A DNA stretch of 64,000 nucleotides, from positions 124,001 to 188,000 of the forward strand of contig NZ_REFH01000009.1 in NCBI RefSeq assembly GCF_003688495.1. Direction: 5' to 3'. Positions 55,245 through 64,000 of the stretch are shown piece by piece. The first letter of the stretch is position 1. Each line of letters opens with the position of its first letter. The position numbers and the translations under genes were made by a program. The stretch comes from Flavobacterium weaverense. GTDB taxonomy: Bacteria; Bacteroidota; Bacteroidia; Flavobacteriales; Flavobacteriaceae. Below the pieces are notes generated by a model. That model did not search any database. It had not been told where the DNA came from and saw only the letters and a program-made list of their open reading frames with translations.

Positions 55245-55841
55245 ATGAAAAACATTTTGAAAACCTACCTACAAAGATTTCAAGAAAGTTTGTTTTTGCT
55301 TTTACCATTTAAATCTTCAACTTTAAGGGTATTATTTATTAGTGCATTAATTTTAACTACATCTTTTGCTAAAGCGCAGGAAGTAGCAACTAAAGTTAAT
55401 ATTACACTAGCAGACGTTTTATCAATTGACTCAGAAAGCGCTGCAAATGGTGGTGCTGTTGATTTTAGATACGAAACTGTTTCAGACTATAACTCTCAAA
55501 AAACAGCTACTGTACCAAAAAGCTTGGTAGTTACTTTCAGCAAAGCTTTTGATGTTAAAGTGAGAGCTAATGGAGAATATTTTGAAAATGGAATTAACCA
55601 AATTCCAATTAATGTTATCACCATACAAAGAAATGAGTCTTCAACGTTGATGGGGAAATCAACTCCCATTATACTTTCGACAACAGATCAAGTTCTTGTA
55701 GGCTCAGCCGCTTTAGGACTTAAACTACAATTAGATTTAGATTATATAATTCCAAAAGCAAAATCATCATCTACTGATATACTAGGTAAACCAGCAGGAA
55801 GTTATACTCAAACGGTTACTTACACTGCAAGTGCCTTGTAA
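55245..55841 (+). CDS. Secreted pilin-like protein, fourth paralog
   Basis: The 198-residue product has an N-terminal extension and signal region (LFISALILTTSFAKAQ) and the domain VNITLADVLSIDSESAANGG, VDFRYETVSDYNSQKTA, ending GSYTQTVTYTASAL. Its position 74 bases before the chaperone-like gene, and its divergence from the others, suggest a minor or anchor subunit. It could be the first gene of the assembly operon. Confidence 0.75.
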   Translation: MKNILKTYLQRFQESLFLLLPFKSSTLRVLFISALILTTSFAKAQEVATKVNITLADVLSIDSESAANGGAVDFRYETVSDYNSQKTATVPKSLVVTFSKAFDVKVRANGEYFENGINQIPINVITIQRNESSTLMGKSTPIILSTTDQVLVGSAALGLKLQLDLDYIIPKAKSSSTDILGKPAGSYTQTVTYTASAL

Positions 55842-55914
55842 AACGCATCTTTCAAAAAGTTTTAATTACCTACCTAATAAAACTTTTTAAATAATAATTT
55901 AATCCCAAATCCAA

Positions 55915-56721
55915 ATGTACAATTACTTTAAATTTGTATTAACTTTTATATTTATCCAAGGTTTCGCTTTAGTTGGCTTTTCTCAAGGAGTTTCAATGTC
56001 ACCTACTCGCTTATTTTTTACAGGTAATCCTGGTGAAACAGTAACTCAAAATGTTGTGATTCATAACGGATCTGCAAATGATTACATTTTCAATATAAAT
56101 GTAAAAGACTGGAATCGTGAAGAAGATGGAACTAAAGTCTACTTTGAGCCAGGAATATTAAAACAAACCAATTCGGCTTGGATTTCTACTCTTGAAAAAA
56201 ATATTAATTTACCTGCTAAGTCGACGCAGGAAGTTTTAGTTACAATGAAAATTCCAGCAAATGCATCGACAGTAGAAATGACAAATTCTATGCTATTTTT
56301 TACACAAATAGGAAAGCAAAAAGATGAGCTGAAATTAGATAAGGGAATAGGTATTATAGCCTTATTTGAATTTGGACTTCACGTTTACTACACACCTGCC
56401 GCTAGCAATTCAGTCAGCGTAGATATCATTAGTATTGAAGCGACGCCAAAACAGGTTGATAATTCTCAAGCGGTAGCAATCCGCCTTTTTAACGACGGTT
56501 CTGTAGTAAATGATGCTGCAGTAGAGTTAGAACTAACAAACATGGATTCTGGTGAGGAAATTAAATTGACTCCGATAAATCTATCGATGATGCCAGGTAC
56601 TTATCAAAATATCACACACAAGCTACCAGAAAATATTAAAGGAAAATATGCAGGAGTAATCATTGTTAAAATGGCAGGTTCGAATGATTTACGAGTTGGT
56701 GAAAAATCTTTTGAATTTTAA
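55915..56721 (+). CDS. Periplasmic Ig-fold chaperone-like protein
   Basis: The 268-residue product has a signal peptide (to about residue 24, GFSQ). Two Ig-like halves follow: VSMSPTRLFFTGNPGETVTQ opens the first, which ends with FTQIGKQKDELK; the second starts near IEATPKQVDNSQAVAIRL and ends VGEKSFEF. The pattern of an Arg after SPT and N-x-s strands is that of PapD-like and DUF916-like proteins. Between four pilin-like genes and an outer-membrane barrel it most likely serves as subunit chaperone. Nine bases separate it from the next gene. Confidence 0.75.
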   Translation: MYNYFKFVLTFIFIQGFALVGFSQGVSMSPTRLFFTGNPGETVTQNVVIHNGSANDYIFNINVKDWNREEDGTKVYFEPGILKQTNSAWISTLEKNINLPAKSTQEVLVTMKIPANASTVEMTNSMLFFTQIGKQKDELKLDKGIGIIALFEFGLHVYYTPAASNSVSVDIISIEATPKQVDNSQAVAIRLFNDGSVVNDAAVELELTNMDSGEEIKLTPINLSMMPGTYQNITHKLPENIKGKYAGVIIVKMAGSNDLRVGEKSFEF

Positions 56722-56730
56722 GTTTTATTA

Positions 56731-59541
56731 TTGAAATCTTCAATTAACATATTATCTTTTCTACAAAGAAAGGTTGCATTGCTACTGTTTATATTCTTTA
56801 TGTTTTCTACAAATATCTTTGGGCAAACCTCAGATAATGAGGTTAAGTTTTATTTTGAAGCTGACACTATTAAAGTCACACAAGGCAAAACTTTTACTAA
56901 TTTTTTGTACATAAAAAATTTATCGAAAACGAAACTAAATATTAGCAGTTTGATAGCTAGTGCAAATTACCCTGGAATTTTACTTATGCCTAAAACTCCA
57001 TCAGTTATTGGCATTGGTGAAACTGAAAAAGTATTTGTTAAGTTTATCGCTAGTACTCCATTTATGAAGATGAGCTCGAACGAAATTAAATTTGAACTTT
57101 CTTATTCGTTAGATGATGAAAAGAGCAAAACTATAGGAGCAAGTTTTCAAAGAAAAATAAATGAGGAAGAAGATGTACTAATTTATCCAATCACTCAAGA
57201 GAATTACATTAATCCCTTGATTCCAGAATCTACAATTTCATTATTTGTCGAAAATACGGGTTATGCAAGTCGATCCGTACGATTGCAATTTGATTCAGAC
57301 TTCGCAGGTCTAAAACTTTTAGAACGTCAAATAATTTTAAATTTAGAAGGGAAGGAAAAAAAAACTGTTGAATTAAAACTTTCAATGCGCCAGCAAAATG
57401 TATATTTTCCAAACTACAATATACAAGTTAAAGTCACTGATGTTAACAAAAACAAAATAATTAATATCAATACCATTAAGATAATGGTTCTCTCTAATAG
57501 CACTCAATTGATGCGTAATTCAAACATTGCCACTGACAAAAACTATATGGAGTTAGCTTATAATCAACTGAGCAGTGGTTTTGATTACACTCAGTTAAAA
57601 GCAAATACCCAACTTAATTTAGGAAACGAAGTTCGAGGCACTTTTAATACTGCGATCGATTATTACAACAGTGAAAATAAATTTAGCATATATGACACCT
57701 ATCTTGATATAGAACGTAAAGGGTCCTCAATCAGATTAGGAAATATTTATGGCAACGATTATGATTACTCCGTTTCTGGTCGTGGAGCTAAAGTTTTAGC
57801 AAATTTAGGTTCTAAAAGAAATTTAGAAGTTTTAGCTGTTGACAACAACTACAATATATTTAGTACTTACACTAACGGATTTGAAAGTTCAAAAACTATC
57901 GGAGCAAAATACAGCTTTGGTGATTACAACAGCTTTAATGGTAAAATATCTTATTTATTCGATCATGATCCTAGACTATCGATTGATTCGCAAATAATGC
58001 ACTATAGCTCTGGATTTCAAATCAATAAAAATCATAATTTCAGAATTGAAACCGGACTAAGTCATGAGCAAAGTGCGTTAAACGACAATAAAGAAGCTGG
58101 TTTTATGAGTAGTATTAATTATGACTATAGGGATAAGCGTTGGGATTTAAATTCACTTACTAACTTTGCGTCAAGTAATTATGTAGGAATGAACAGAGGT
58201 TCAGTCAATACCTATCAGAACATTGGATATCGATTTACAGAACAACAGCGCTTGTTTTTACAATATCAAAATTCACAGTCTAAACCAAAATATCTTTACA
58301 ATCAAGTGGTGACAGACAATAATGGACAAGTATTATTTGATTCCTACAATTTCTACAGTACGCATGGATTAAAGTTAGGATATCAAATTTCCAAAAATAA
58401 TTGGAATTTTACTTTTAGCCCGCAAGTAGAAAAACAAAAGAATATTAACAACCTTATCAATGAAGGAATACTATCATATCGATTTCGCACAGATATTGGT
58501 ACTGCAATTAAATCTCATCGAATTAATTTAACTGCGGAGTACTCCTACTCTGAAGCATCAAAAACGCTTTATAAATTTTCTAGTTTTAAAACAACTTTAA
58601 GCTACAGTTTTAAAAACTTTTCTTTGAATGGTACAGCGCAGTTTAATCCTAATACTATTTATGATTTAAATTATTTTTCAGAAAGCAGTGATAATTTTAT
58701 AAACTATAGTGCTTATTCCTCGTATAACTTTTCGGCTTTACAAAATAAAATCAAAGGTTATCTATCAGCAGGACTTAATTATTCTGAACTTTACAATAAT
58801 GTAAATCAGAATGCTAACGCAAATATCGAATATAAAATAACAGAAAGTTGGGCCGCTACAGGTTATGCTAACTATTCCAATTATCAATCTTTACTTGCAA
58901 ATAGTTTTAAAGGAAATAATTATCAATACAAGGTTGGTATTAAGAAATACTTTTCGAATGGAGGTTCGGGTGGCTATCACACTATTAGTTTACAATTCTT
59001 TCAAGATAAAAACTTAAATGGTATATTAGATAAAGGAGAAAATTTAATGGCAGAAGAAATTATCAAGTTGGATAGTTACGTTGCTAAAACCGATAAGAAT
59101 GGCAAAGTAAGTTTTAGAAATGTACCGAAAGGAACTTATAAGTTACGTGTGAATGAAAGCGTGGGCGTTCGCTTAATGCAGGATCCTGAAATCATAGTTG
59201 GTAAAAATGTAAATTTAAAAATAGGATTAGGAAAAAATAATAAGGTAAAAGGTAAACTGGTTGAAGTGAAGCAAACTTATGATGATTTAGAATCAGATGT
59301 TCGTGGAATTGTAGTTTATGCAGAAGATGATAAAGGACAAAAAACGTACACCGCGGTCGACCAAAATAATGAATTTGAATTCTACCTTAAAAATGGATCA
59401 TACCGCATTTTTATAGAAAACAATAAATACGAGTATGTTAAATCATCTCAAACAATACAATTAAACAATGCTGACTATTCTGAAACGCTTCTTTTCAATT
59501 ACGTGAAAAAAGACAGACAGATCAAAGTCAAGAAATTTTAA
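56731..59541 (+). CDS. Outer-membrane usher-like barrel protein
   Basis: The 936-residue product starts at TTG (56731); no ATG lies early enough to keep the signal peptide (LLLFIFFMFSTNIFGQ). Two Ig-like domains follow (about residues 35-260), then about 450 residues of amphipathic beta-strands with aromatic ends (residues 265-740), a probable outer-membrane barrel. Two C-terminal beta-sandwich domains close it; the first has FQDKNLNGILDKGENLMAEE, an SdrD-like calcium or B-domain motif, and a GTYKLRV end. This layout (N-domain, large barrel, C-domains) parallels the FimD usher. Similarity in sequence to FimD is not apparent, so the homology is by architecture and context. Confidence 0.72.
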   Translation: MKSSINILSFLQRKVALLLFIFFMFSTNIFGQTSDNEVKFYFEADTIKVTQGKTFTNFLYIKNLSKTKLNISSLIASANYPGILLMPKTPSVIGIGETEKVFVKFIASTPFMKMSSNEIKFELSYSLDDEKSKTIGASFQRKINEEEDVLIYPITQENYINPLIPESTISLFVENTGYASRSVRLQFDSDFAGLKLLERQIILNLEGKEKKTVELKLSMRQQNVYFPNYNIQVKVTDVNKNKIININTIKIMVLSNSTQLMRNSNIATDKNYMELAYNQLSSGFDYTQLKANTQLNLGNEVRGTFNTAIDYYNSENKFSIYDTYLDIERKGSSIRLGNIYGNDYDYSVSGRGAKVLANLGSKRNLEVLAVDNNYNIFSTYTNGFESSKTIGAKYSFGDYNSFNGKISYLFDHDPRLSIDSQIMHYSSGFQINKNHNFRIETGLSHEQSALNDNKEAGFMSSINYDYRDKRWDLNSLTNFASSNYVGMNRGSVNTYQNIGYRFTEQQRLFLQYQNSQSKPKYLYNQVVTDNNGQVLFDSYNFYSTHGLKLGYQISKNNWNFTFSPQVEKQKNINNLINEGILSYRFRTDIGTAIKSHRINLTAEYSYSEASKTLYKFSSFKTTLSYSFKNFSLNGTAQFNPNTIYDLNYFSESSDNFINYSAYSSYNFSALQNKIKGYLSAGLNYSELYNNVNQNANANIEYKITESWAATGYANYSNYQSLLANSFKGNNYQYKVGIKKYFSNGGSGGYHTISLQFFQDKNLNGILDKGENLMAEEIIKLDSYVAKTDKNGKVSFRNVPKGTYKLRVNESVGVRLMQDPEIIVGKNVNLKIGLGKNNKVKGKLVEVKQTYDDLESDVRGIVVYAEDDKGQKTYTAVDQNNEFEFYLKNGSYRIFIENNKYEYVKSSQTIQLNNADYSETLLFNYVKKDRQIKVKKF

Positions 59542-59551
59542 ATCGTACGAT

Positions 59552-60982
59552 ATGAAACTACTATATACATTATTTTTCGCACTATTTTTTTTACTGACAG
59601 GTACAGAGTCTGTTTCTGCGCAAGATGTTAGAATCACAATTCCAGGAAACTCCATTTTTAATCGATCTGAGTTTGTAACAGTTCAAAATGTAATGAATAG
59701 CCAAGGTAATAAGTCATGGAGAGTGGGCGGAATAGACCCAAAAATTAGGTCTGATTCAGGTGAAAATTTTAAGCATACTTCCTCTGGTGAATTTAAATTA
59801 CCTACATCTGTTCTTCAATGGCAACTAGCGAAGATTGGAAACCAAACTCCACCATTTGATTCTGGGGACGTGTTACCGGGATATAAATGGTTTACAAATT
59901 CTTTTCAAACATGGTATCAACCTAGTGGTGGCTCTAAGTATAATCAAGGAGATATAAATTTTAGTTTTCGAGTACCATCATTACAAATTGAGGGCAATAC
60001 CTTTCATGCAGGGCAGTATAAACTAGAGGTAGTGCAGGATTATGGTCGTAGCGGTTGGTATGCAATCCAATTTAGTCCTGATAATTTTAATGTTTTTATT
60101 TCCATTCCCGAAGAGATTAAGTGGATTTCAGGTGCTGACAGTAAAAATGTTACTATTAACTCATTAAATGATTTCCGCTCTGGTTCACAACTTTCTGTAA
60201 ATCTTGGTACAATGGAAGTTGGCCATACGGTTGATTTTACTTTAGCAGCAAAGAGTAGAAAAAAGGAATTTACATTTAAACCATTAGATGGAAAAGATGG
60301 AAAATTTACTATTTCAACAGTTAAATTGGGTAGTAGCAACCCAAAAATTAATTCTAAATTAATTACTGAGAAGTTTAATAATCACTCTGCAGAGGGTGCT
60401 TTTAAAGTGGAGCGTGGCAATAGAAGCGTTTTCGACTTAAATCTAACAATTAGTTCAGAAGATTTTAAAAATGACTTTTTCGAAGCTGGAACTTATGCTT
60501 TTCAAATTGTGCTTGATGCCAAAAGTGCTAATAAAGTTAACTCAGAAAAAGAAATTGAAGTTACATTAGTGGTTCCTGCATTATCAGAAATTTCGGTTCC
60601 TGGCGGAAACTCTGAGGTGAATTTTACATTCAATACGATGCAGCAATATAATGAAGGACAAAGCAAAACTGTTCCTAATCAGTTGCGGGTTTCTAATAAT
60701 GAAAAATATGAACTGTATGTGAAATCTGCTGCAAATTACTTTAATTCTAATGGTGTGCAATCGACTTTAAATTCATCTATATTGCAAATTAGTGTTGAAG
60801 GAAACACACAAAAACAAACACTCACTACTACTCCTAAAAAATTAATAGATAAAGGAAATCCTGCAATCGACAAGAATTTAAATGTTATCTATACAATATC
60901 ACCAGAGTCAGCGCAGTCGTTAGTTCAGCAGCAAAAGAAAATATACGGTATTAATATAATTTACAGCTTTACAGCTTTATAA
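59552..60982 (+). CDS. Two-domain adhesin-like protein with C-terminal pilin domain
   Basis: The 476-residue product has a signal peptide (residues 1-24, ending SAQ). The N-terminal part (about residues 25-340) is a beta-rich domain with no family match. The C-terminal 130 residues match the pilin fold of the upstream subunits: VNFTFNTMQQYNEGQSKTV corresponds to VNFNYSTTADYNTAKNETV, and the end IYGINIIYSFTAL to the subunit C-terminal strand. A binding domain joined to a pilin domain is the plan of tip adhesins such as FimH. It follows the barrel gene by 10 bases. Confidence 0.75.
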   Translation: MKLLYTLFFALFFLLTGTESVSAQDVRITIPGNSIFNRSEFVTVQNVMNSQGNKSWRVGGIDPKIRSDSGENFKHTSSGEFKLPTSVLQWQLAKIGNQTPPFDSGDVLPGYKWFTNSFQTWYQPSGGSKYNQGDINFSFRVPSLQIEGNTFHAGQYKLEVVQDYGRSGWYAIQFSPDNFNVFISIPEEIKWISGADSKNVTINSLNDFRSGSQLSVNLGTMEVGHTVDFTLAAKSRKKEFTFKPLDGKDGKFTISTVKLGSSNPKINSKLITEKFNNHSAEGAFKVERGNRSVFDLNLTISSEDFKNDFFEAGTYAFQIVLDAKSANKVNSEKEIEVTLVVPALSEISVPGGNSEVNFTFNTMQQYNEGQSKTVPNQLRVSNNEKYELYVKSAANYFNSNGVQSTLNSSILQISVEGNTQKQTLTTTPKKLIDKGNPAIDKNLNVIYTISPESAQSLVQQQKKIYGINIIYSFTAL

Positions 60983-60998
60983 TAAAAAATTTTAAGTC

Positions 60999-63743
60999 AT
61001 GGAAAAAATTGAAAATCCACATAACGCCGCTAAAAAAGACACTACATATAAATTAAGCATATTTGAAAACCGCTATGGTGAAGCATTTGATTTTTTGATT
61101 TTTTCAATCGTTAGTATGACTGACGTAGCCTTATGTACTGTGACGCTTTTTAGCGATGACAAAGCGTATGTAATAGCGACAAATGACAATTCCATTGAGA
61201 AAATTTGGCCGTTTGATAAACAATTCGATCAAATTTCAATTGATGATAATGAAATAGAAACTGCTCATGAAGCAAGTGCTTTAGATGTGAAATTCAGCAC
61301 TGCTTTTCCAATAACGGATTCTAATAATGTTATTATAGGAAGCTTAAATATTTTTGATACTAAAGAGCGTATTCTTACGCCAGAAAACAAAATCTATCTT
61401 GACAAATCAATCCAACAGCTAAATCGTTGGGTTAGAATCAAAGAAAAAGAGCAACGTTTGACTAATCAAGATCATTTATTTGAGTTTGCAGATGACTTAA
61501 TTGGAATATTTTCGCTTGACGGCAAATTTATAAAAATCAATCCCGCTTTCGAAAAAACACTTGGTTGGGAAAGCGAAGAGTTTATGGAAGCGAATTTTAT
61601 AGATTTTGTATTTGAAGAGGATAAACAAGAAACCTTAAATGCAATGAGCACTCTTAACAAGGGTGAACGGATTCAAAATTTCACTAATCGTTATCTTACG
61701 AAATCCAACACAATTAAATGGATTGAATGGACTTGCTCGTCTGATCTTGACTTAAACGTCGCATATACTATAGGAAGAGATGTTACTGAGTATGTACAAA
61801 AAGAAAAGTTATTACGTAAAAGTGAATTAAAATTCAGGAAAGTATTCGAAAATATTAGTGGAATATTAAGTGTTTTAGACCTTGATGGAAATTTTATCGA
61901 AGTAAACAAAGCTGGATTAATTGCTTCAGGCTTTTCAGAAGAAGAAATGAGCACTTCATCGCTTTATGATCTTATCGATCCAATAAGACATAATAGAATA
62001 GAATTCTTCTTAAGTGAAATTAAAAAACAAGGTTACGCAGCCGGTGAAATGGAAATCATCAAAAAAGATGGTGAGCAATCAACCTGGTACTTTATGTGTT
62101 CTCTAGATGAAGATCAGAACGGTAATAAGCAAATTTTCTCTAACGTAATTGATATCACGGAACGCAAGAGAATCGATGAAGAACTTAGAAAAGCAAAGGA
62201 AGATGCCGAAGAAGCATATTTAGCTAAATCTGAGTTTGTTGCTAATATGAGTCACGAAATACGTACGCCATTGAATGGAATAATTGGTTTCACTGAGCTT
62301 GCTTTAGGAACTAATTTAGATGACACTCAGAGACAATATTTAGAAATTATCAATCAATCTGGTATCTCACTGTACAGCATAATAAATGACATATTGGATT
62401 TTTCGAAAATGGAAAAGAACCATATGAAATTAGACATCGACAAAATTGATGTAGAAGAAGTAATCTCTGAAGCGTTCAATATTGTCTCTTACAGTGCCAA
62501 TAAAAAAGGTCTTGAAATGCTAATCGATATTGACCAAACCGCACCAAGATATATTTGGGCAGACGGTATGAGACTCAAGCAAATATTTGTAAACCTCTTA
62601 AGTAATGCACTTAAATTTACTGAAAAAGGAGAAATCAAATTATACGTTAAAGTATTAGACGACTTAGGCGATAGTAGATTAAAAATGCGTTTTGGCGTGC
62701 GTGATACTGGAATAGGGATTCATATTGATAAGCAGCAAGAAATATTTAATGCTTTTTCTCAAGAAGATGCTAGTATTACAAAGCGATTCGGTGGAACAGG
62801 ATTAGGGTTAACAATTTCGAACAAACTTCTAGCATTGTCTGACAGTGCGCTTGAGTTAGAAAGTGAACAAGGCAAAGGAAGTAATTTCTTTTTCGACATT
62901 GATTTCGACACTGAAAAAGAAGAATTTAAAATGGAGCTTGACGGAATAAAAAGCGTTCTAATTGTTGATGATAATGACAACAATAGAATGATTCTTCGTA
63001 GAATGTTAGAAATAAAAGGAATAGCAGTTACAGAAGTTAACAGCGGATTGCAAGCAGTGCTTACAATGATGGAAAAAACCAAGTTTGACGTAATTATCAT
63101 GGACTATCATATGCCTGTTATGGATGGTATTGAGACGATCAGAAAAATTAAAGATTTAAATAAAAATGCTCCTTTTATTGTACTCTATAGCTCTTCTGAC
63201 GATGAAACACTTCAGGAAGCCTGTGAGGAATTAGAAGTAGATAATAGATTGGTAAAGCCAATTAGAATGAACTTAATGTACAAAGTACTTTCTAAACTTA
63301 AAAATGATAGTAAAATTGAGGAAGAAGCTATTGAGATTGAAGAAAAGCAATCTGATGTTATAAAATACGGAGTAACGATATTAGTCGCTGAAGACAATCC
63401 AGTTAATATGTTCTTAACTAAAAGTTATCTGAAAGAATTAATTCCCAATTGTAACATCATTGAAGCTTCTAATGGCGAGGAAGCGGTTGAACAGTTTAAA
63501 AAACAAAGTTTAGATCTTATTTTAATGGACATTAGAATGCCTCAATTGAATGGAATCGATGCAACTTTATTAATACGCAGTTTAGAGAAAGATATCGAGA
63601 TTCCTATAATTGCTTTGACAGCAGGAAGTTTACCCGGTGAAAAAGAAAAATGTGTCCAAGCAGGAATGAATGATTTTTTAGCTAAACCCTTATTAAAATT
63701 AACTTTAGCTACTATGCTAAAAAAGTGGATTGGTAAAGAGTAA
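60999..63743 (+). CDS. Hybrid histidine kinase with PAS domains and two receiver domains
   Basis: The 914-residue cytoplasmic protein has a GAF-like N-terminal region (about residues 20-150), two PAS domains (about 155-395), HisKA with the H-box FVANMSHEIRTPLNGIIGF (His419), an HATPase with the N, G1 and G2 boxes (NLLSNALKFTEKGEI, RDTGIGI, GGTGLGL), and two receivers (VLIVDDNDNNR ... IIMDYHMP and ILVAEDNPVNM ... ILMDIRMP). No membrane spans, so it senses a cytosolic cue. It begins 16 bases after the adhesin stop in the same orientation, so it is likely cotranscribed with the assembly genes. Confidence 0.9.
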   Translation: MEKIENPHNAAKKDTTYKLSIFENRYGEAFDFLIFSIVSMTDVALCTVTLFSDDKAYVIATNDNSIEKIWPFDKQFDQISIDDNEIETAHEASALDVKFSTAFPITDSNNVIIGSLNIFDTKERILTPENKIYLDKSIQQLNRWVRIKEKEQRLTNQDHLFEFADDLIGIFSLDGKFIKINPAFEKTLGWESEEFMEANFIDFVFEEDKQETLNAMSTLNKGERIQNFTNRYLTKSNTIKWIEWTCSSDLDLNVAYTIGRDVTEYVQKEKLLRKSELKFRKVFENISGILSVLDLDGNFIEVNKAGLIASGFSEEEMSTSSLYDLIDPIRHNRIEFFLSEIKKQGYAAGEMEIIKKDGEQSTWYFMCSLDEDQNGNKQIFSNVIDITERKRIDEELRKAKEDAEEAYLAKSEFVANMSHEIRTPLNGIIGFTELALGTNLDDTQRQYLEIINQSGISLYSIINDILDFSKMEKNHMKLDIDKIDVEEVISEAFNIVSYSANKKGLEMLIDIDQTAPRYIWADGMRLKQIFVNLLSNALKFTEKGEIKLYVKVLDDLGDSRLKMRFGVRDTGIGIHIDKQQEIFNAFSQEDASITKRFGGTGLGLTISNKLLALSDSALELESEQGKGSNFFFDIDFDTEKEEFKMELDGIKSVLIVDDNDNNRMILRRMLEIKGIAVTEVNSGLQAVLTMMEKTKFDVIIMDYHMPVMDGIETIRKIKDLNKNAPFIVLYSSSDDETLQEACEELEVDNRLVKPIRMNLMYKVLSKLKNDSKIEEEAIEIEEKQSDVIKYGVTILVAEDNPVNMFLTKSYLKELIPNCNIIEASNGEEAVEQFKKQSLDLILMDIRMPQLNGIDATLLIRSLEKDIEIPIIALTAGSLPGEKEKCVQAGMNDFLAKPLLKLTLATMLKKWIGKE

Positions 63744-63799
63744 AAAATAACTAAATTCGCAATCCCCTTTTCGAATTAAAAATTAATAAAAAAGTACTA

Positions 63800-64000
63800 A
63801 TGATCAATACGCTTGAAGAATTACAACTAGAAAACACAAAACTTAAAAACGAAAATAATCTTTTGACAGGTTGGATTTCTTTGATTTCTCATGATACTAA
63901 GCAAATATTTGGCAATTTAAAATGGATAATCGAAGCTTACGACGATAATATTATTGGTAAAGAAGATCTTTTTAAAATGTTGCCTCAAATTAAAAAAGAC
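63800..64000 (+). CDS. Start of a second sensor kinase-like gene (runs off the right edge)
   Basis: The frame begins MINTLEELQLENTKLKNEN and has SHDTKQIFGNLKWI at residues about 27-40, which resembles a HisKA H-box (SHD...). No signal or membrane segment precedes it. It follows the hybrid kinase by 56 bases in the same direction, so this may be a multi-kinase signalling unit tied to the pilus-like genes. Confidence 0.65.
   Translation, partial: MINTLEELQLENTKLKNENNLLTGWISLISHDTKQIFGNLKWIIEAYDDNIIGKEDLFKMLPQIKKD

Noticed and set aside
53041-55841. T9SS C-terminal signals in the pilin-like proteins
   Set aside because: The ends (VTYTATAL and similar) are alternating beta-strand tails without the Lys-rich close of T9SS signals, and the locus has a chaperone-like and barrel gene instead.

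Overview
The window is AT-rich and looks like a chromosome segment of a Flavobacterium or close relative (Bacteroidota, Flavobacteriaceae). Four things point there: promoters of the TAnnTTTG (-7) type, a fused E1 alpha/beta 2-oxoacid dehydrogenase, a type IX secretion C-terminal signal remnant, and dispersed hairpin repeats that I recall from flavobacterial genomes. No rRNA, tRNA, CRISPR array or insertion sequence was recognised.

Layout. 1-3.7 kb: the tail of an unknown gene, an SF2 helicase and a DEAD-box RNA helicase. 3.9-9.4 kb: a three-gene operon (TerB-domain protein, P-loop ATPase, Lhr-like helicase) matching the Shango anti-phage system, followed by decayed gene remnants (9.5-10.1 kb). 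10.2-16.9 kb: a copper-handling island with HMA-domain proteins, a TlpA-like thioredoxin, a heavy-metal-binding lipoprotein, a DUF305 protein and a multicopper oxidase that appears fused to a CopB-like barrel. 17-24 kb: topoisomerase IB, two transporters, an Lrp regulator, a DUF2911 protein, and a CBS/DUF294 protein with an exonuclease-like partner that lacks two catalytic residues. 24-29.7 kb: a seven-gene minus-strand biosynthetic operon built on a type III polyketide synthase with its own KS, dehydratase, ACP, PPTase, methyltransferase and FAD oxidoreductase. 29.8-32.5 kb: a YhhN-like membrane protein and acetyl-CoA synthetase, whose terminator lies inside the neighbouring gene. 33-41 kb: branched-chain amino acid genes (ilvDBNC, leuB, leuA). 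ilvD is preceded by a 24-residue leader peptide rich in Ile and Val and a terminator, a classical attenuator layout. 41-52.8 kb: mixed housekeeping genes (E1 of branched-chain oxoacid dehydrogenase, 2OG oxygenase, SUI1, nucleoside phosphorylase, GNAT, solute-binding protein, transglutaminase-like protein, acyl-CoA dehydrogenase).

52.9-64 kb is the most unusual part. Four secreted pilin-like proteins (two from a very recent 765-bp tandem duplication) are followed by a periplasmic Ig-fold chaperone-like protein, a 936-residue outer-membrane barrel with flanking beta-sandwich domains, and a two-domain protein whose C-terminal half is itself a pilin domain. The order matches a chaperone-usher pilus locus (pilins, chaperone, usher, tip adhesin). 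A hybrid histidine kinase and the start of a second kinase-like gene follow at once, suggesting that assembly is coupled to signalling. Family assignments come from reading motifs by eye; no database search was run.
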